From CAYPZT01 sp964415435 (lineage in GTDB: Bacteria > Patescibacteriota > Microgenomatia > UBA1406 > GWC2-37-13): a DNA stretch of 5,256 nucleotides. The notes below the pieces were generated by a model, which saw nothing but the letters and a program-made list of their open reading frames with translations, had not been told where the DNA came from and made no database searches. The position numbers and the translations under genes were made by a program. How positions within the stretch are numbered: the stretch's first letter is position 1; each line of letters starts with the position of its first letter. This document shows positions 1 through 4,354 of the stretch, piece by piece. The stretch covers positions 1 to 5,256 of the forward strand of contig CAYPZT010000048.1 of assembly GCA_964415435.1 (NCBI GenBank), written 5' to 3'.

Positions 1-48
1 GAGGCGTTGAGATAGTCCTATTGATGATACTTGTTGTTCGAGGGTCAT
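1..48 (-). CDS. Small conserved phage protein, N-terminal 16 codons only (runs off window)
   Basis: An ATG at 48-46 opens a frame that stays open to the window edge and reads MTLEQQVSSIGLSQRL. From memory, this opening matches a short phage/prophage hypothetical protein that typically begins MTLEQQV followed by a helix and a Gln/Trp-rich segment; its function is unknown. The start lies 5 bases after the stop of the upstream four-Cys zinc protein and is preceded by TAATTAAAA, the same leader seen before the two genes upstream. There is no Shine-Dalgarno sequence. The family call rests on 16 residues, so it is tentative, but the position, spacing and leader support a real gene. The 3' end lies outside the window. 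Confidence 0.6.
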   Translation of the reverse strand, partial: MTLEQQVSSIGLSQRL

Positions 49-51
49 ATC

Positions 52-60
52 TTTTAATTA
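52..60 (-). promoter_or_regulatory. TAATTAAAA start-site leader, copy A
   Basis: The minus strand reads TAATTAAAA, then three bases, then the ATG at 48. It overlaps the TAA stop of the upstream gene. The identical 9-mer sits 3-4 bases before two other start codons (255-263 and 494-502) and is preceded by a CAAC-containing stretch in all three. It is probably a translation-initiation leader that replaces Shine-Dalgarno; a promoter role is possible but less likely inside a tight operon. Confidence 0.45.
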
Positions 61-251
61 TGGTTGGTTGGATTATTCCCAACTCCTTTACAATTAAAGC
101 ATCTAATTAACCACTTACCGCGATAGTTAACTCCAGTATATTGTTTTCTTATATCTTTCGGTAGGCTTCCGACACTTTGGAAATCACCATTACCGGCTGG
201 TACATCCTTACCACAGATGAAACATTTTTCTGGATATTTATTTAAGCTCAT
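54..251 (-). CDS. Small four-cysteine zinc-binding protein, function unknown
   Basis: A 65-residue ORF with ATG start. Two Cys pairs are visible, CFIC at residues 10-13 and CFNC at about 51-54, separated by about 37 residues, which is the layout of a zinc ribbon or treble-clef knuckle. Between them are a Gly/Ser-containing loop and a GKWLIRC segment leading into the second knuckle. From memory, small phage proteins share the pattern CxxC...GKWLxRCxxCxGxGN. The function is not known; nucleic-acid binding or protein contact is an inference from the fold type only. It lies between the small membrane protein gene (19 bases upstream) and the MTLEQQV gene (5 bases downstream), in the same orientation. 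The start is preceded by the TAATTAAAA leader and no Shine-Dalgarno. Confidence 0.75.
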   Translation of the reverse strand: MSLNKYPEKCFICGKDVPAGNGDFQSVGSLPKDIRKQYTGVNYRGKWLIRCFNCKGVGNNPTNHN

Positions 252-254
252 ACA

Positions 255-263
255 TTTTAATTA
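255..263 (-). promoter_or_regulatory. TAATTAAAA start-site leader, copy B
   Basis: The minus strand reads CAACCC, then TAATTAAAA, three bases, then the ATG at 251 of the four-Cys zinc protein. It is identical over nine bases to copies A and C and lies at nearly the same distance from the start. It occupies most of the 19-base gap between the two genes. Confidence 0.45.
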
Positions 264-270
264 GGGTTGA

Positions 271-489
271 TTACCATTTTAAATAATTTCTTCCATAGAC
301 TACCCATAAAGCAATATTCATCGGCAGAAGTCCCCACGCAGAGCTTAAAACAATCCAGACGAGCCATAAGAACTGATTTGCTAATCCAACCAGCCACGCT
401 CCCTTTTTCTTGTTTCCAGCTAAAAGCATTGAATAAATAGTTATTGCCGATAGCAGGTAAGGTAAATATTTTATTATTGCTTCTTTCAT
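271..489 (-). CDS. Small integral membrane protein of phage type
   Basis: A 72-residue ORF with ATG start at 489. It has two or three hydrophobic segments: about residues 8-25, 31-50 and 53-66, with a basic turn GNKKKG at 25-30 between the first two and a C-terminal YGRNYLKW. The pattern (small residue-rich first helix, GNKKKGAWLVGL, a Trp-rich second helix, a SAWG or GQWG turn, then YxRNxxKW at the end) is one I recognise from many phage genomes as an unannotated membrane protein; it faintly resembles part of the PnuC transporter fold. It is too short to be a transporter alone. A holin-like role is possible but there is no lysis gene next to it. The ATG overlaps the TGA of the zinc-ribbon ORF by 4 bases (ATGA), which fixes the start and implies coupled translation. 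Confidence 0.75.
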   Translation of the reverse strand: MKEAIIKYLPYLLSAITIYSMLLAGNKKKGAWLVGLANQFLWLVWIVLSSAWGLLPMNIALWVVYGRNYLKW

Positions 490-584
490 ATTATTTTAAT
501 TAGAGTTGGTTCTCGCCGAGGTTTGTTCCAGTATGGCGACCGGCAGTGTGGACAGGTACGAGGATCGGGCGTGCGCGGTATCAA
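486..584 (-). CDS. Zinc-ribbon mini-ORF (TTG start), in frame with the RHH gene above
   Basis: The stretch between the RHH gene and the membrane protein gene is not empty. In the same frame as the RHH gene, one codon after its TAA, a TTG at 584-582 opens a 32-residue ORF with the core CPHCRSPYWNKPRR (residues 11-24) and a TGA that overlaps the next ATG by 4 bases. I recognise the pattern CPxCxSxYWxxPRR as a zinc knuckle found at the end of small DNA-binding proteins and in short phage proteins. Only two cysteines are present, so a bound zinc would need two chains or other ligands. The DNA here is visibly more GC-rich than its neighbours. It could be a separate gene, the readthrough tail of the RHH protein, or the remnant of an RHH-zinc fusion broken by a nonsense change. 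The motif is clear; how it is translated is not. Confidence 0.55.
   Translation of the reverse strand: MIPRTPDPRTCPHCRSPYWNKPRREPTLIKII
494..502 (-). promoter_or_regulatory. TAATTAAAA start-site leader, copy C
   Basis: The minus strand reads CAACTC, then TAATTAAAA, four bases, then the ATG at 489 of the membrane protein. Here the motif lies inside the 3' end of the zinc-ribbon ORF, where it encodes Leu-Ile-Lys, so it is kept even within coding sequence. Confidence 0.45.
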
Positions 585-587
585 TTT

Positions 588-737
588 TTAAAGTCCGCTC
601 AACATCAGCTCCCTCTTAATGTCTGACGTTGTGAGTTTACGACCTTTTAACCCTTTATTGCGTTCTTTGGTCATTTTTTTAAGTTTCGCCTTTGTGCCCT
701 TAGGGACACGCACGCTTATATATTCTGGGTATTTCAT
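588..737 (-). CDS. Ribbon-helix-helix (CopG/Arc-like) DNA-binding protein
   Basis: A 49-residue protein starting MKYPEY. Residues 6-11 (YISVRV) would form the DNA-reading beta strand. They are followed by a helix (about 14-27), a basic turn and a second helix beginning TTSDIKREL, as in ribbon-helix-helix repressors, which dimerise and insert the strand into the major groove. It is very basic. A longer frame begins 11 codons upstream, but the ATG at 737 overlaps the TGA of the DUF6745 gene by 4 bases (ATGA), the classical coupling arrangement, so I choose it. Possible roles are autoregulation of this unit or an antitoxin-like function; no toxin gene is seen next to it. The TAA stop is followed in frame by a zinc-knuckle coding segment. 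Confidence 0.7.
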   Translation of the reverse strand: MKYPEYISVRVPKGTKAKLKKMTKERNKGLKGRKLTTSDIKRELMLSGL

Positions 738-1849
738 GCTTCGTCTTTGAGCGGTATAAGTTCCTGCCACTCTTCAGGTGTTATTATGTTTTTATCATTC
801 GACATTTTCCACGCCATTGCTTCTGCGCATGTTCTCATCTCGGGCACTCCGCTGAAGTTATCCATCCCAGTAGATGGACAGTTATACTGCATTGCGTATG
901 TATCTCTTTGGAATATGCTGCCTTTAGGCAATTTCCATAGTTTGTAGTATATTTCGTTGCCGTTAATAGAGGTCTTTTGATGCGTATCCATTAACTGTGC
1001 TGAAACGTGATGTAAAAATTTTTCTCTTTCTTCCTTTCCTACAAATCGCATAGCTTGATTGCGTTGGTCTACGTCTTGGATCGCGAGTATATCTGCGAAA
1101 CTCATCTCTCCGCTTGTTAACTTTAGAAACATATCTTCAGGGAAATGAATACCATTAAGATAATACAATTTGTAGCCGTCTTTCCATTCGATAGCGGGTC
1201 CGGAAACTGAGTGCATTCTCTTCTCAGTATTCCTTTCTACCCTCATAGGCAATGAACAGGCTACGCACAATCCATCTAATTGGACCATATCGTATATCCC
1301 TGTCCTTATTAATTCACGGAACGCTTTAAATGCTTTATTAGTATTATTTATCCCAAATTCTTCTTCAAAAAATGAATAAAATGAGAGCCATCCATAATCT
1401 GATACGTTCCCATACGAAGAGAAAGAAAAATAATTTAATTTCTTGCCCCCCACCTGGTCCCCCACCTGGTCCCTCACATGGTCCCTCACATGGTCCCTCA
1501 CCTGGCCCCACACCTGGCCCCTCACCTGGTCCCTCACCTGGTCCCACACATGGTCACTCACCTGGCCCCCCACATGGCCCCACACTTGGCCCCACACCTG
1601 GTCCCACACCTGGCCCCTCACCTGGTCCCTATGAACTTCCGAAATCATATTTATTGCATATTGAGCAGCTAGAGGACTTTCAACAAAAAGAACATCTGGT
1701 TTCGATAGACCGCTGAACTCGTAAAGCCATTCTATGAGTTCTTTTGCTTTCGGTTTGTCTATCTCTTTTCCAGAAAAGAACATATCAAGCCATTCATCAC
1801 GGACTCGTATCATCGCTTCTTCTTGTTTTTTAGTGAGATTTTCTATCAT
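734..1849 (-). CDS. DUF6745-type protein with internal tetrapeptide repeats
   Basis: 371 residues from the ATG at 1849. A TTG three codons further up (1858) would give 374, but the ATG lies one base after the TAA of the upstream gene, so I prefer it. The N-terminal part (1-70) is helical, with KPKAKELIEWLYE and then ESPLAAQYA. Residues 74-133 are fifteen four-residue repeats of the form [R/W/G/S][D/G][Q/H]V. After them come YGWLSFYSFFEEEFG (about 151-166), a single CVAC (195-198), a SGPAIEWKDGYKLYYLNGIHFPED block (about 216-239), and a C-terminal segment ending TCAEAMAWKMS. This order, including SPLA, GPAI-x-DG-x-x-LYY-x-x-G-x-x-x-P and the closing AxAWxxx, matches what I know of DUF6745, a family of unknown function in phages and diverse bacteria whose members often carry low-complexity repeats at this place. 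No catalytic motif is evident. It is paired with the His-rich gene just upstream and coupled to the RHH gene downstream. Confidence 0.8.
   Translation of the reverse strand: MIENLTKKQEEAMIRVRDEWLDMFFSGKEIDKPKAKELIEWLYEFSGLSKPDVLFVESPLAAQYAINMISEVHRDQVRGQVWDQVWGQVWGHVGGQVSDHVWDQVRDQVRGQVWGQVRDHVRDHVRDQVGDQVGGKKLNYFSFSSYGNVSDYGWLSFYSFFEEEFGINNTNKAFKAFRELIRTGIYDMVQLDGLCVACSLPMRVERNTEKRMHSVSGPAIEWKDGYKLYYLNGIHFPEDMFLKLTSGEMSFADILAIQDVDQRNQAMRFVGKEEREKFLHHVSAQLMDTHQKTSINGNEIYYKLWKLPKGSIFQRDTYAMQYNCPSTGMDNFSGVPEMRTCAEAMAWKMSNDKNIITPEEWQELIPLKDEA
1451..1630 (-). repeat. Fifteen 12-bp tandem repeats inside the DUF6745 gene
   Basis: Fifteen exactly spaced 12-bp units fill 180 bases. The coding-strand consensus is AGGGACCAGGTG and the last codon (GTG, Val) never changes. 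Differences fall almost only at three places: the first base of codon 1 (Arg/Trp/Gly, and one Ser), the middle base of codon 2 (Asp/Gly) and the last base of codon 3 (Gln/His). Peptide counts: RDQV 3, RGQV 2, WDQV 2, WGQV 2, RDHV 2, and one each of WGHV, GGQV, SDHV, GDQV. Because the unit is a multiple of three and lacks stops in every frame, it creates long false ORFs on both strands. Gain or loss of a unit would keep the reading frame. Confidence 0.95.
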
Positions 1850-1850
1850 G

Positions 1851-2201
1851 TTAGTCAATTACTTTTCTGACAACATTCGAGAAGATATCCACTTCGCGTT
1901 CATGCACATGGATATACATCCCTTTCTTGATAGTGATCGGCTTATGGTCTGCGGTTTTATGTGAATTTCCTTCAACGTGCGTAAGCAACCCGTCAGATAG
2001 AAGACGGAAGTAACACTCACCGTCATCTGTCTTCACGACAACCATATCACTTGGTCTTTCTACGCTTATGACGTGGTTATGGTTCGAAGCTTCTCCTACG
2101 CCGAAGATGAACGAACCATTATGTTTTACGACCTCGCCTTTAGGCATTTTATCTATTTCGTGGAATGAGTGATCTCCTGAACGCTTATATTCTTTTTTCA
2201 T
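1851..2201 (-). CDS. Conserved His-rich small protein, partner of DUF6745
   Basis: 116 residues, ATG at 2201. The N-terminus (RSGDHSFHEIDKMPKGE) is followed by GVGEASNHNHVI (about residues 34-45), a beta-rich middle, and LTHVEGNSH...DHKPITIKKGMYIHVHEREVD (about 73-105). I recognise the layout QGDV-x-x-x-x-x-(D/E)-x-P, GE-x-T-x-H-x-H, L-x-H-x-x-H-x-P-I-x-(I/L)-x-x-G-x-Y-x-V-x-x-Q-R-E from small phage and bacterial proteins that I recall next to DUF6745 genes. The many His suggest a metal site or cupin-like beta fold, but that is inference; no function is established to my knowledge. It is the first gene after the 2202-2246 control region and its TAA lies one base before the DUF6745 ATG. No Shine-Dalgarno precedes it, and the predicted promoter would start transcription at or next to the ATG. 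Confidence 0.75.
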   Translation of the reverse strand: MKKEYKRSGDHSFHEIDKMPKGEVVKHNGSFIFGVGEASNHNHVISVERPSDMVVVKTDDGECYFRLLSDGLLTHVEGNSHKTADHKPITIKKGMYIHVHEREVDIFSNVVRKVID

Positions 2202-2207
2202 GTTTTT

Positions 2208-2236
2208 ATTTTACCATATTGTGTTACATAACACAA
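2208..2236 (-). promoter_or_regulatory. Candidate sigma70-type promoter giving a leaderless transcript
   Basis: On the minus strand TTGTGT (2236-2231) and TAAAAT (2213-2208) are separated by 17 bases, a good spacing for a -35/-10 pair; the -35 is weak (three of six consensus bases), the -10 good. The expected start point, about seven bases after the -10, coincides with the A of the ATG at 2201. The -35 lies within the 18-bp palindrome, so a protein bound there should block transcription. It would drive the His-rich gene, the DUF6745 gene and those after them. Confidence 0.45.
2219..2236. promoter_or_regulatory. Perfect 18-bp palindrome, probable operator
   Basis: TTGTGTTATGTAACACAA consists of two perfect 8-base arms (TTGTGTTA and its complement) around a 2-base centre. 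It sits across the candidate -35 element of the promoter for the His-rich/DUF6745 unit and directly follows the gene of a winged-helix protein, a plausible ligand. The half-site TGTGTTA recurs in the control region at 5017-5036. A short mRNA hairpin is an alternative reading, but there is no U-run for a terminator. Confidence 0.6.
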
Positions 2237-2237
2237 C

Positions 2238-2246
2238 TGTGGATAA
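2238..2246 (-). promoter_or_regulatory. Perfect DnaA-box sequence TTATCCACA (copy 1)
   Basis: The minus strand reads TTATCCACA, the strongest E. coli-type DnaA box, immediately after the TAG of the winged-helix gene. The surrounding 12 bases AGTTATCCACAG are identical to those at 5058-5069. Binding by DnaA is inferred from sequence identity; a single box is not an origin. Confidence 0.5.
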
Positions 2247-2450
2247 CTATTTTTTGTATTGCACGACCATTTTGCCATTTACCTCAACGTATCTGTTCTT
2301 AATTGTCTCGCTCTCACATAGTTCTCTGCACCGCCGCGATACCGTGGATGGCTTGGTCTTCTGTGCGCGGCCGATGATATATTCGAGCGTGCCTCCGAAC
2401 TGCCAGCCATTGCCTTTCAGGAACTTTACAATTGCTTGTTTTGTGGTCAT
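2247..2450 (-). CDS. Small winged helix-turn-helix DNA-binding protein
   Basis: 67 residues from the ATG at 2450, which directly abuts the TAA of the gene upstream. The chain reads as a single winged-helix domain: a first helix (QAIVKFLKGNG, about 5-15), a glycine-containing turn (GGTLEYIIGRA), the recognition helix within KTKPSTVSRRCRELCESETI (about 31-50), and a two-stranded wing NRYVEVNGKMVVQYKK to the end. Proteins of this size and shape with PSxVSRRxREL are common in phages, where they are called transcriptional regulators without proof. It is the last gene before the palindrome at 2219-2236, so it may control the DUF6745 unit or its own. It ends at a TAG fused to the DnaA-box motif. Confidence 0.7.
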   Translation of the reverse strand: MTTKQAIVKFLKGNGWQFGGTLEYIIGRAQKTKPSTVSRRCRELCESETIKNRYVEVNGKMVVQYKK

Positions 2451-2795
2451 TTAGTAATGATTATAACTTTCGTTCTCTGCGACCTTTATCTTTGTTTTTA
2501 ATGCGCTCATCAGTTTTTCTAGTGCTTTCAAGCGCAGGCGTAGCTTTACTTCCTGCATACCTTTTTCTGTTGCGTCATATGCGCGATCGGTAGCTTTATC
2601 TGATTTAAGGTCTTTACGTAATTCGTTCCAGACCGCTGGTTTTTCAATAAGTAGCTGGGTAAATTGGTCCGTAAAATATGAATACTCCCCTGCGAGATAT
2701 ACTAGGTATTCTGATAGCTTCTCAGGAGAAAGTCCCGGATTATTCAATATGTCCTTGAAAATTGTCCTATAGTCTAATTTCGTATCCTTGTTCAT
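2451..2795 (-). CDS. Conserved helical phage protein of the recombination gene cluster
   Basis: 114 residues, ATG at 2795, 29 bases inside the end of ninG. The sequence is almost wholly helical and highly charged: LSEYLVYLAGEYSYFTDQFTQLL (28-50), then KPAVWNELRKDLKSDKATDRAYDATEKGMQEVKLRLRLKALEKLMSALKTKIKVAENE to near the end, with heptad-like Leu spacing in the second half. I recognise the pattern Y-x-x-x-(E/D)...W-x-x-x-R-x-x-x-K-S-D-x-x-x-(D/E)-x-x-(W/Y)-x-x-T-x-x-G from phage genes lying near NinG, SSB-like or Erf-type genes. Its molecular role is not known to me; assembly with a nucleic-acid protein is a guess from context. It is tightly coupled on both sides, with no room for its own promoter. 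Confidence 0.65.
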   Translation of the reverse strand: MNKDTKLDYRTIFKDILNNPGLSPEKLSEYLVYLAGEYSYFTDQFTQLLIEKPAVWNELRKDLKSDKATDRAYDATEKGMQEVKLRLRLKALEKLMSALKTKIKVAENESYNHY

Positions 2796-3174
2796 TTTTT
2801 TGTGAATACTTTTCTATTATTCTAAGGTAGTCTTGTTTCGTGTATTGAAGATTTTTGTACTTTGTTCTCAATTTCTCTAATTCGCTTACTTTCTTTTTTC
2901 CTAATTTTGTACCGTATATATACTGGTTCCCTCCTAGATTTATGTTGCAACGGAAACATTGGCAATGGACGTTATCAGGGTGAAAATAAAGGTATAATCC
3001 GCATATGGAGGCATTGATGAAATGTCCTCCGTGCGCGCCTGAGCTTTTACATTTCGCGCCGCAGGTGAAGCATACATACCCGTCCCGTTCTTTTATCCAC
3101 TGCGTAAATACTTTCCATGCTTCCTTCTTCCATTTGGAAAGCGTCCATTTTTTAAGTTTATTTTCCAGCGTCAT
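2767..3174 (-). CDS. ninG: NinG/Rap-type recombination protein (HNH-like zinc fold)
   Basis: 135 residues, ATG at 3174. The N-terminal basic helix (KLKKWTLSKWKKEAWKVFTQWIKERD) leads to a CFTC knuckle (C35, C38), then AHGGHF (H48, H51), and NVHCQCFRCN (H70, C71, C73, C76, N77), followed by a GG-x-x-x-x-Y-x-x-x-L-G segment and a long C-terminal helix. This order is that of lambda NinG (Rap), which aids RecA-independent phage recombination and cuts branched DNA; lambda's is about 200 residues, so this is a short form that keeps the zinc core. NinG relatives are also seen as HNH-type nucleases. The start is preceded by AGAGAAG at about 5 bases, one of the few Shine-Dalgarno-like sites here. It overlaps the CCCH gene by 17 bases. 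Nearby SSB-like and helical genes fit a replication/recombination block. Confidence 0.85.
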   Translation of the reverse strand: MTLENKLKKWTLSKWKKEAWKVFTQWIKERDGYVCFTCGAKCKSSGAHGGHFINASICGLYLYFHPDNVHCQCFRCNINLGGNQYIYGTKLGKKKVSELEKLRTKYKNLQYTKQDYLRIIEKYSQKNEQGYEIRL

Positions 3175-3373
3175 TGAGCTTCTCTAATAAATATTTCATG
3201 TCTCTGTTCATCGTATTTGGCAATATAAGACCATGACTTATAAGTTCTTCTTCTGTTCGTATGCCTTTCCTTATTACCCTATTCATGAAATTATAATGAG
3301 CAATGCACAATCCACGAGCATAGATATTTTCTCTATTGCAGAACTCAAATAGACATTTAACCTTTTTGCTCAT
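3158..3373 (-). CDS. Small CCCH zinc-finger phage protein
   Basis: 71 residues from the ATG at 3373. The N-terminus carries C7-x4-C12-x10-C23-x2-H26 within CLFEFCNRENIYARGLCIAHY, a pattern (C-x4-C...ARGLC-x-x-HY) that I know from many phage and actinobacterial small proteins and from the N-terminus of some HNH nucleases. After it, a basic helix NRVIRKGIR and a hydrophilic tail, with no nuclease motif. So a zinc-dependent nucleic-acid-binding role is plausible but unproved. An in-frame ATG at 3436 would add 21 residues, but these lie over the upstream gene and before the conserved core, so I chose the later start, which overlaps the upstream gene by 17 bases. No Shine-Dalgarno is visible. Confidence 0.65.
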   Translation of the reverse strand: MSKKVKCLFEFCNRENIYARGLCIAHYNFMNRVIRKGIRTEEELISHGLILPNTMNRDMKYLLEKLNDAGK

Positions 3374-3671
3374 GGAAATTATCAACGAAGTTAGTCTCTT
3401 CTTTAATTCTCTCGTGGCCTGCGATCGCTTCTTCAAGCGTTGCGTATCTTACGCACAATTCATCGAGGAAGTTTCCACGTTCAGGAAATAACATCGTCTC
3501 AAAAATAAGCGGCCGTCCCTTTTCGTCAAAACCATGCTCTAGCCCAAGATATATAGTGGAGAGCCATCTATTGCCTGATATACATTCCTGTTTAATGATT
3601 TTGTATTCATCGTTAAATAACTCAGCCCACTCTTCCCTTGATATTTTTTTTCCTTCTTTGTTGTAGTACAC
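3357..3671 (-). CDS. Conserved phage hypothetical protein (GTG start)
   Basis: 104 residues with a GTG start at 3671, reading MYYNKEGKKISREEWAELF at the N-terminus. The middle has RWLSTIYLGLEHGFDEKGRPLIFETMLFP (about 34-63) and the end RYATLEEAIAGHE (about 75-88). I recognise this as a widespread phage/prophage hypothetical with core W(V/L)ST-x-(W/Y)LG-x-(D/E)H-x-F...P-x-IFE(T)M-F...RY-x-(T/S)-x-EEA-x-x-GH. No function is established to my knowledge, and there is no membrane or zinc motif. The start matches the family N-terminus, although GTG is rare here and the bases before it (CCTTTCCTAAAAAC) are pyrimidine-rich rather than Shine-Dalgarno-like. A 70-base gap with a 10-bp inverted repeat precedes it, so its translation or a separate promoter may be regulated there. 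Confidence 0.75.
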   Translation of the reverse strand: MYYNKEGKKISREEWAELFNDEYKIIKQECISGNRWLSTIYLGLEHGFDEKGRPLIFETMLFPERGNFLDELCVRYATLEEAIAGHERIKEETNFVDNFHEQKG

Positions 3672-3681
3672 GTTTTTAGGA

Positions 3682-3735
3682 AAGGGAGCGGGTGAAATTA
3701 GTCACAAAACACATTTATATTTGGTCCGCTCCCTT
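3682..3735 (-). other. Long-loop inverted repeat between the SSB-like gene and its neighbour
   Basis: Perfect 10-base arms AAGGGAGCGG (3735-3726) and CCGCTCCCTT (3691-3682, read on the minus strand) enclose 34 AT-rich bases, which also contain a small dyad GTGA...TCAC (3692-3705). The second arm ends 10 bases before the GTG start of the next gene. There is no U-run after the stem, so it is not a standard intrinsic terminator. In mRNA it would form a GC-rich stem close to a start codon that lacks a Shine-Dalgarno. Confidence 0.5.
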
Positions 3736-3741
3736 CTAGTT

Positions 3742-4353
3742 TTATAGGTCGTCGATACTTATTTCCTCTTCTTGATTTTGGAGCCACTCTTTCCATTCTT
3801 TAGACCCCATTATTACCTCTTGCAGAAACTTTGGGAGCGTGTCGAATACCTCTTGATCGTGCTCAAGTACAGAATAGAGCACAGTAGGATTGACTTGTGG
3901 AGGACATTCCATTCCCTTCGGCAATGTTGCGATACTTTCTACTTTTGCGAACTTTTCTCCTTTCTTGCTCGTCTCATGGACGATGTTAAGAAGACAAGGC
4001 GCGCCAAGCACTTTAACGATATCGAACTCCTTTAGCTCCTCTTCTGTGAACGACCTACCGCGCCAACTTTGCAGGTCTTTAACAAGTGCAGAGCTGCGGG
4101 AGCCGTCTTTGAACATCGAAAGTGTATAGTTTTTAGAGATAACAAAAGGTTGTTCACCTTTTTCTTTGTCAAAAATCGCTTTCTCATTGGGCAATTCCCA
4201 ACCGATACGGACCTTATCTTGCTGCTTATCTCCATCAGCATATGATACCGATATGGTCCCCGTATGTATCATCTGAATGCAACGTGCAACGTGATTACCT
4301 TCCGGTACTAAAATTCTTTCTTTATTTTCAGGAGCTCTTGCAATTATTTTCAT
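3742..4353 (-). CDS. Putative phage single-stranded-DNA-binding-like protein
   Basis: 203 residues from the ATG at 4353. It begins with a short leader followed by VPEGNHVARCIQMIHTGT (about 16-33), then KVRIGWELPNE, VISKNYTLSM, KDLQSWRGRSFTEEEL, and KVLGAPCLLNIVHETSKKGEKFAKVESIATLPKG, and closes with an acidic tail EEEISIDDL. The alternating beta strands and G-x-P-C-x-x-x-(I/V) strand match a phage protein group that I recall being linked to OB-fold SSB or replication roles. The acidic last nine residues resemble SSB tails that recruit partner proteins. An upstream in-frame ATG (4416) would give 224 residues, but the ATG at 4353 lies one base after the TAA of the mini-ORF above and just before the conserved core, so I prefer it. 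NinG in the same unit fits a DNA-metabolism role. The family assignment is from memory. Confidence 0.65.
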   Translation of the reverse strand: MKIIARAPENKERILVPEGNHVARCIQMIHTGTISVSYADGDKQQDKVRIGWELPNEKAIFDKEKGEQPFVISKNYTLSMFKDGSRSSALVKDLQSWRGRSFTEEELKEFDIVKVLGAPCLLNIVHETSKKGEKFAKVESIATLPKGMECPPQVNPTVLYSVLEHDQEVFDTLPKFLQEVIMGSKEWKEWLQNQEEEISIDDL

Positions 4354-4354
4354 T

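Noticed and set aside
1451..1630. CRISPR array
   Set aside because: Units are 12 bp, directly adjacent with no spacers, and lie in frame inside a recognisable protein gene.
1365..1672. Other repeat-derived ORFs on both strands (Gly-Pro-Glu-rich, Thr-Trp-rich and Pro-His-rich frames)
   Set aside because: They exist only because a 12-bp unit without stops leaves all six frames open; they overlap the DUF6745 coding frame completely.
1372..1716. 114-residue plus-strand ORF rich in Pro-Gly-Pro, collagen-like
   Set aside because: It is the antisense reading of the stop-free 12-bp repeats in the DUF6745 gene. Outside the repeats it has no family features, and the minus frame is clearly conserved.
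2200..2454. 84-residue plus-strand ORF over the winged-helix gene and control region
   Set aside because: It is antisense to a convincing winged-helix gene, runs through the palindrome, and shows no protein-like pattern.
3682..3735. Intrinsic terminator for the SSB-like gene
   Set aside because: The loop is 34 bases long and neither strand has a run of T after the stem.
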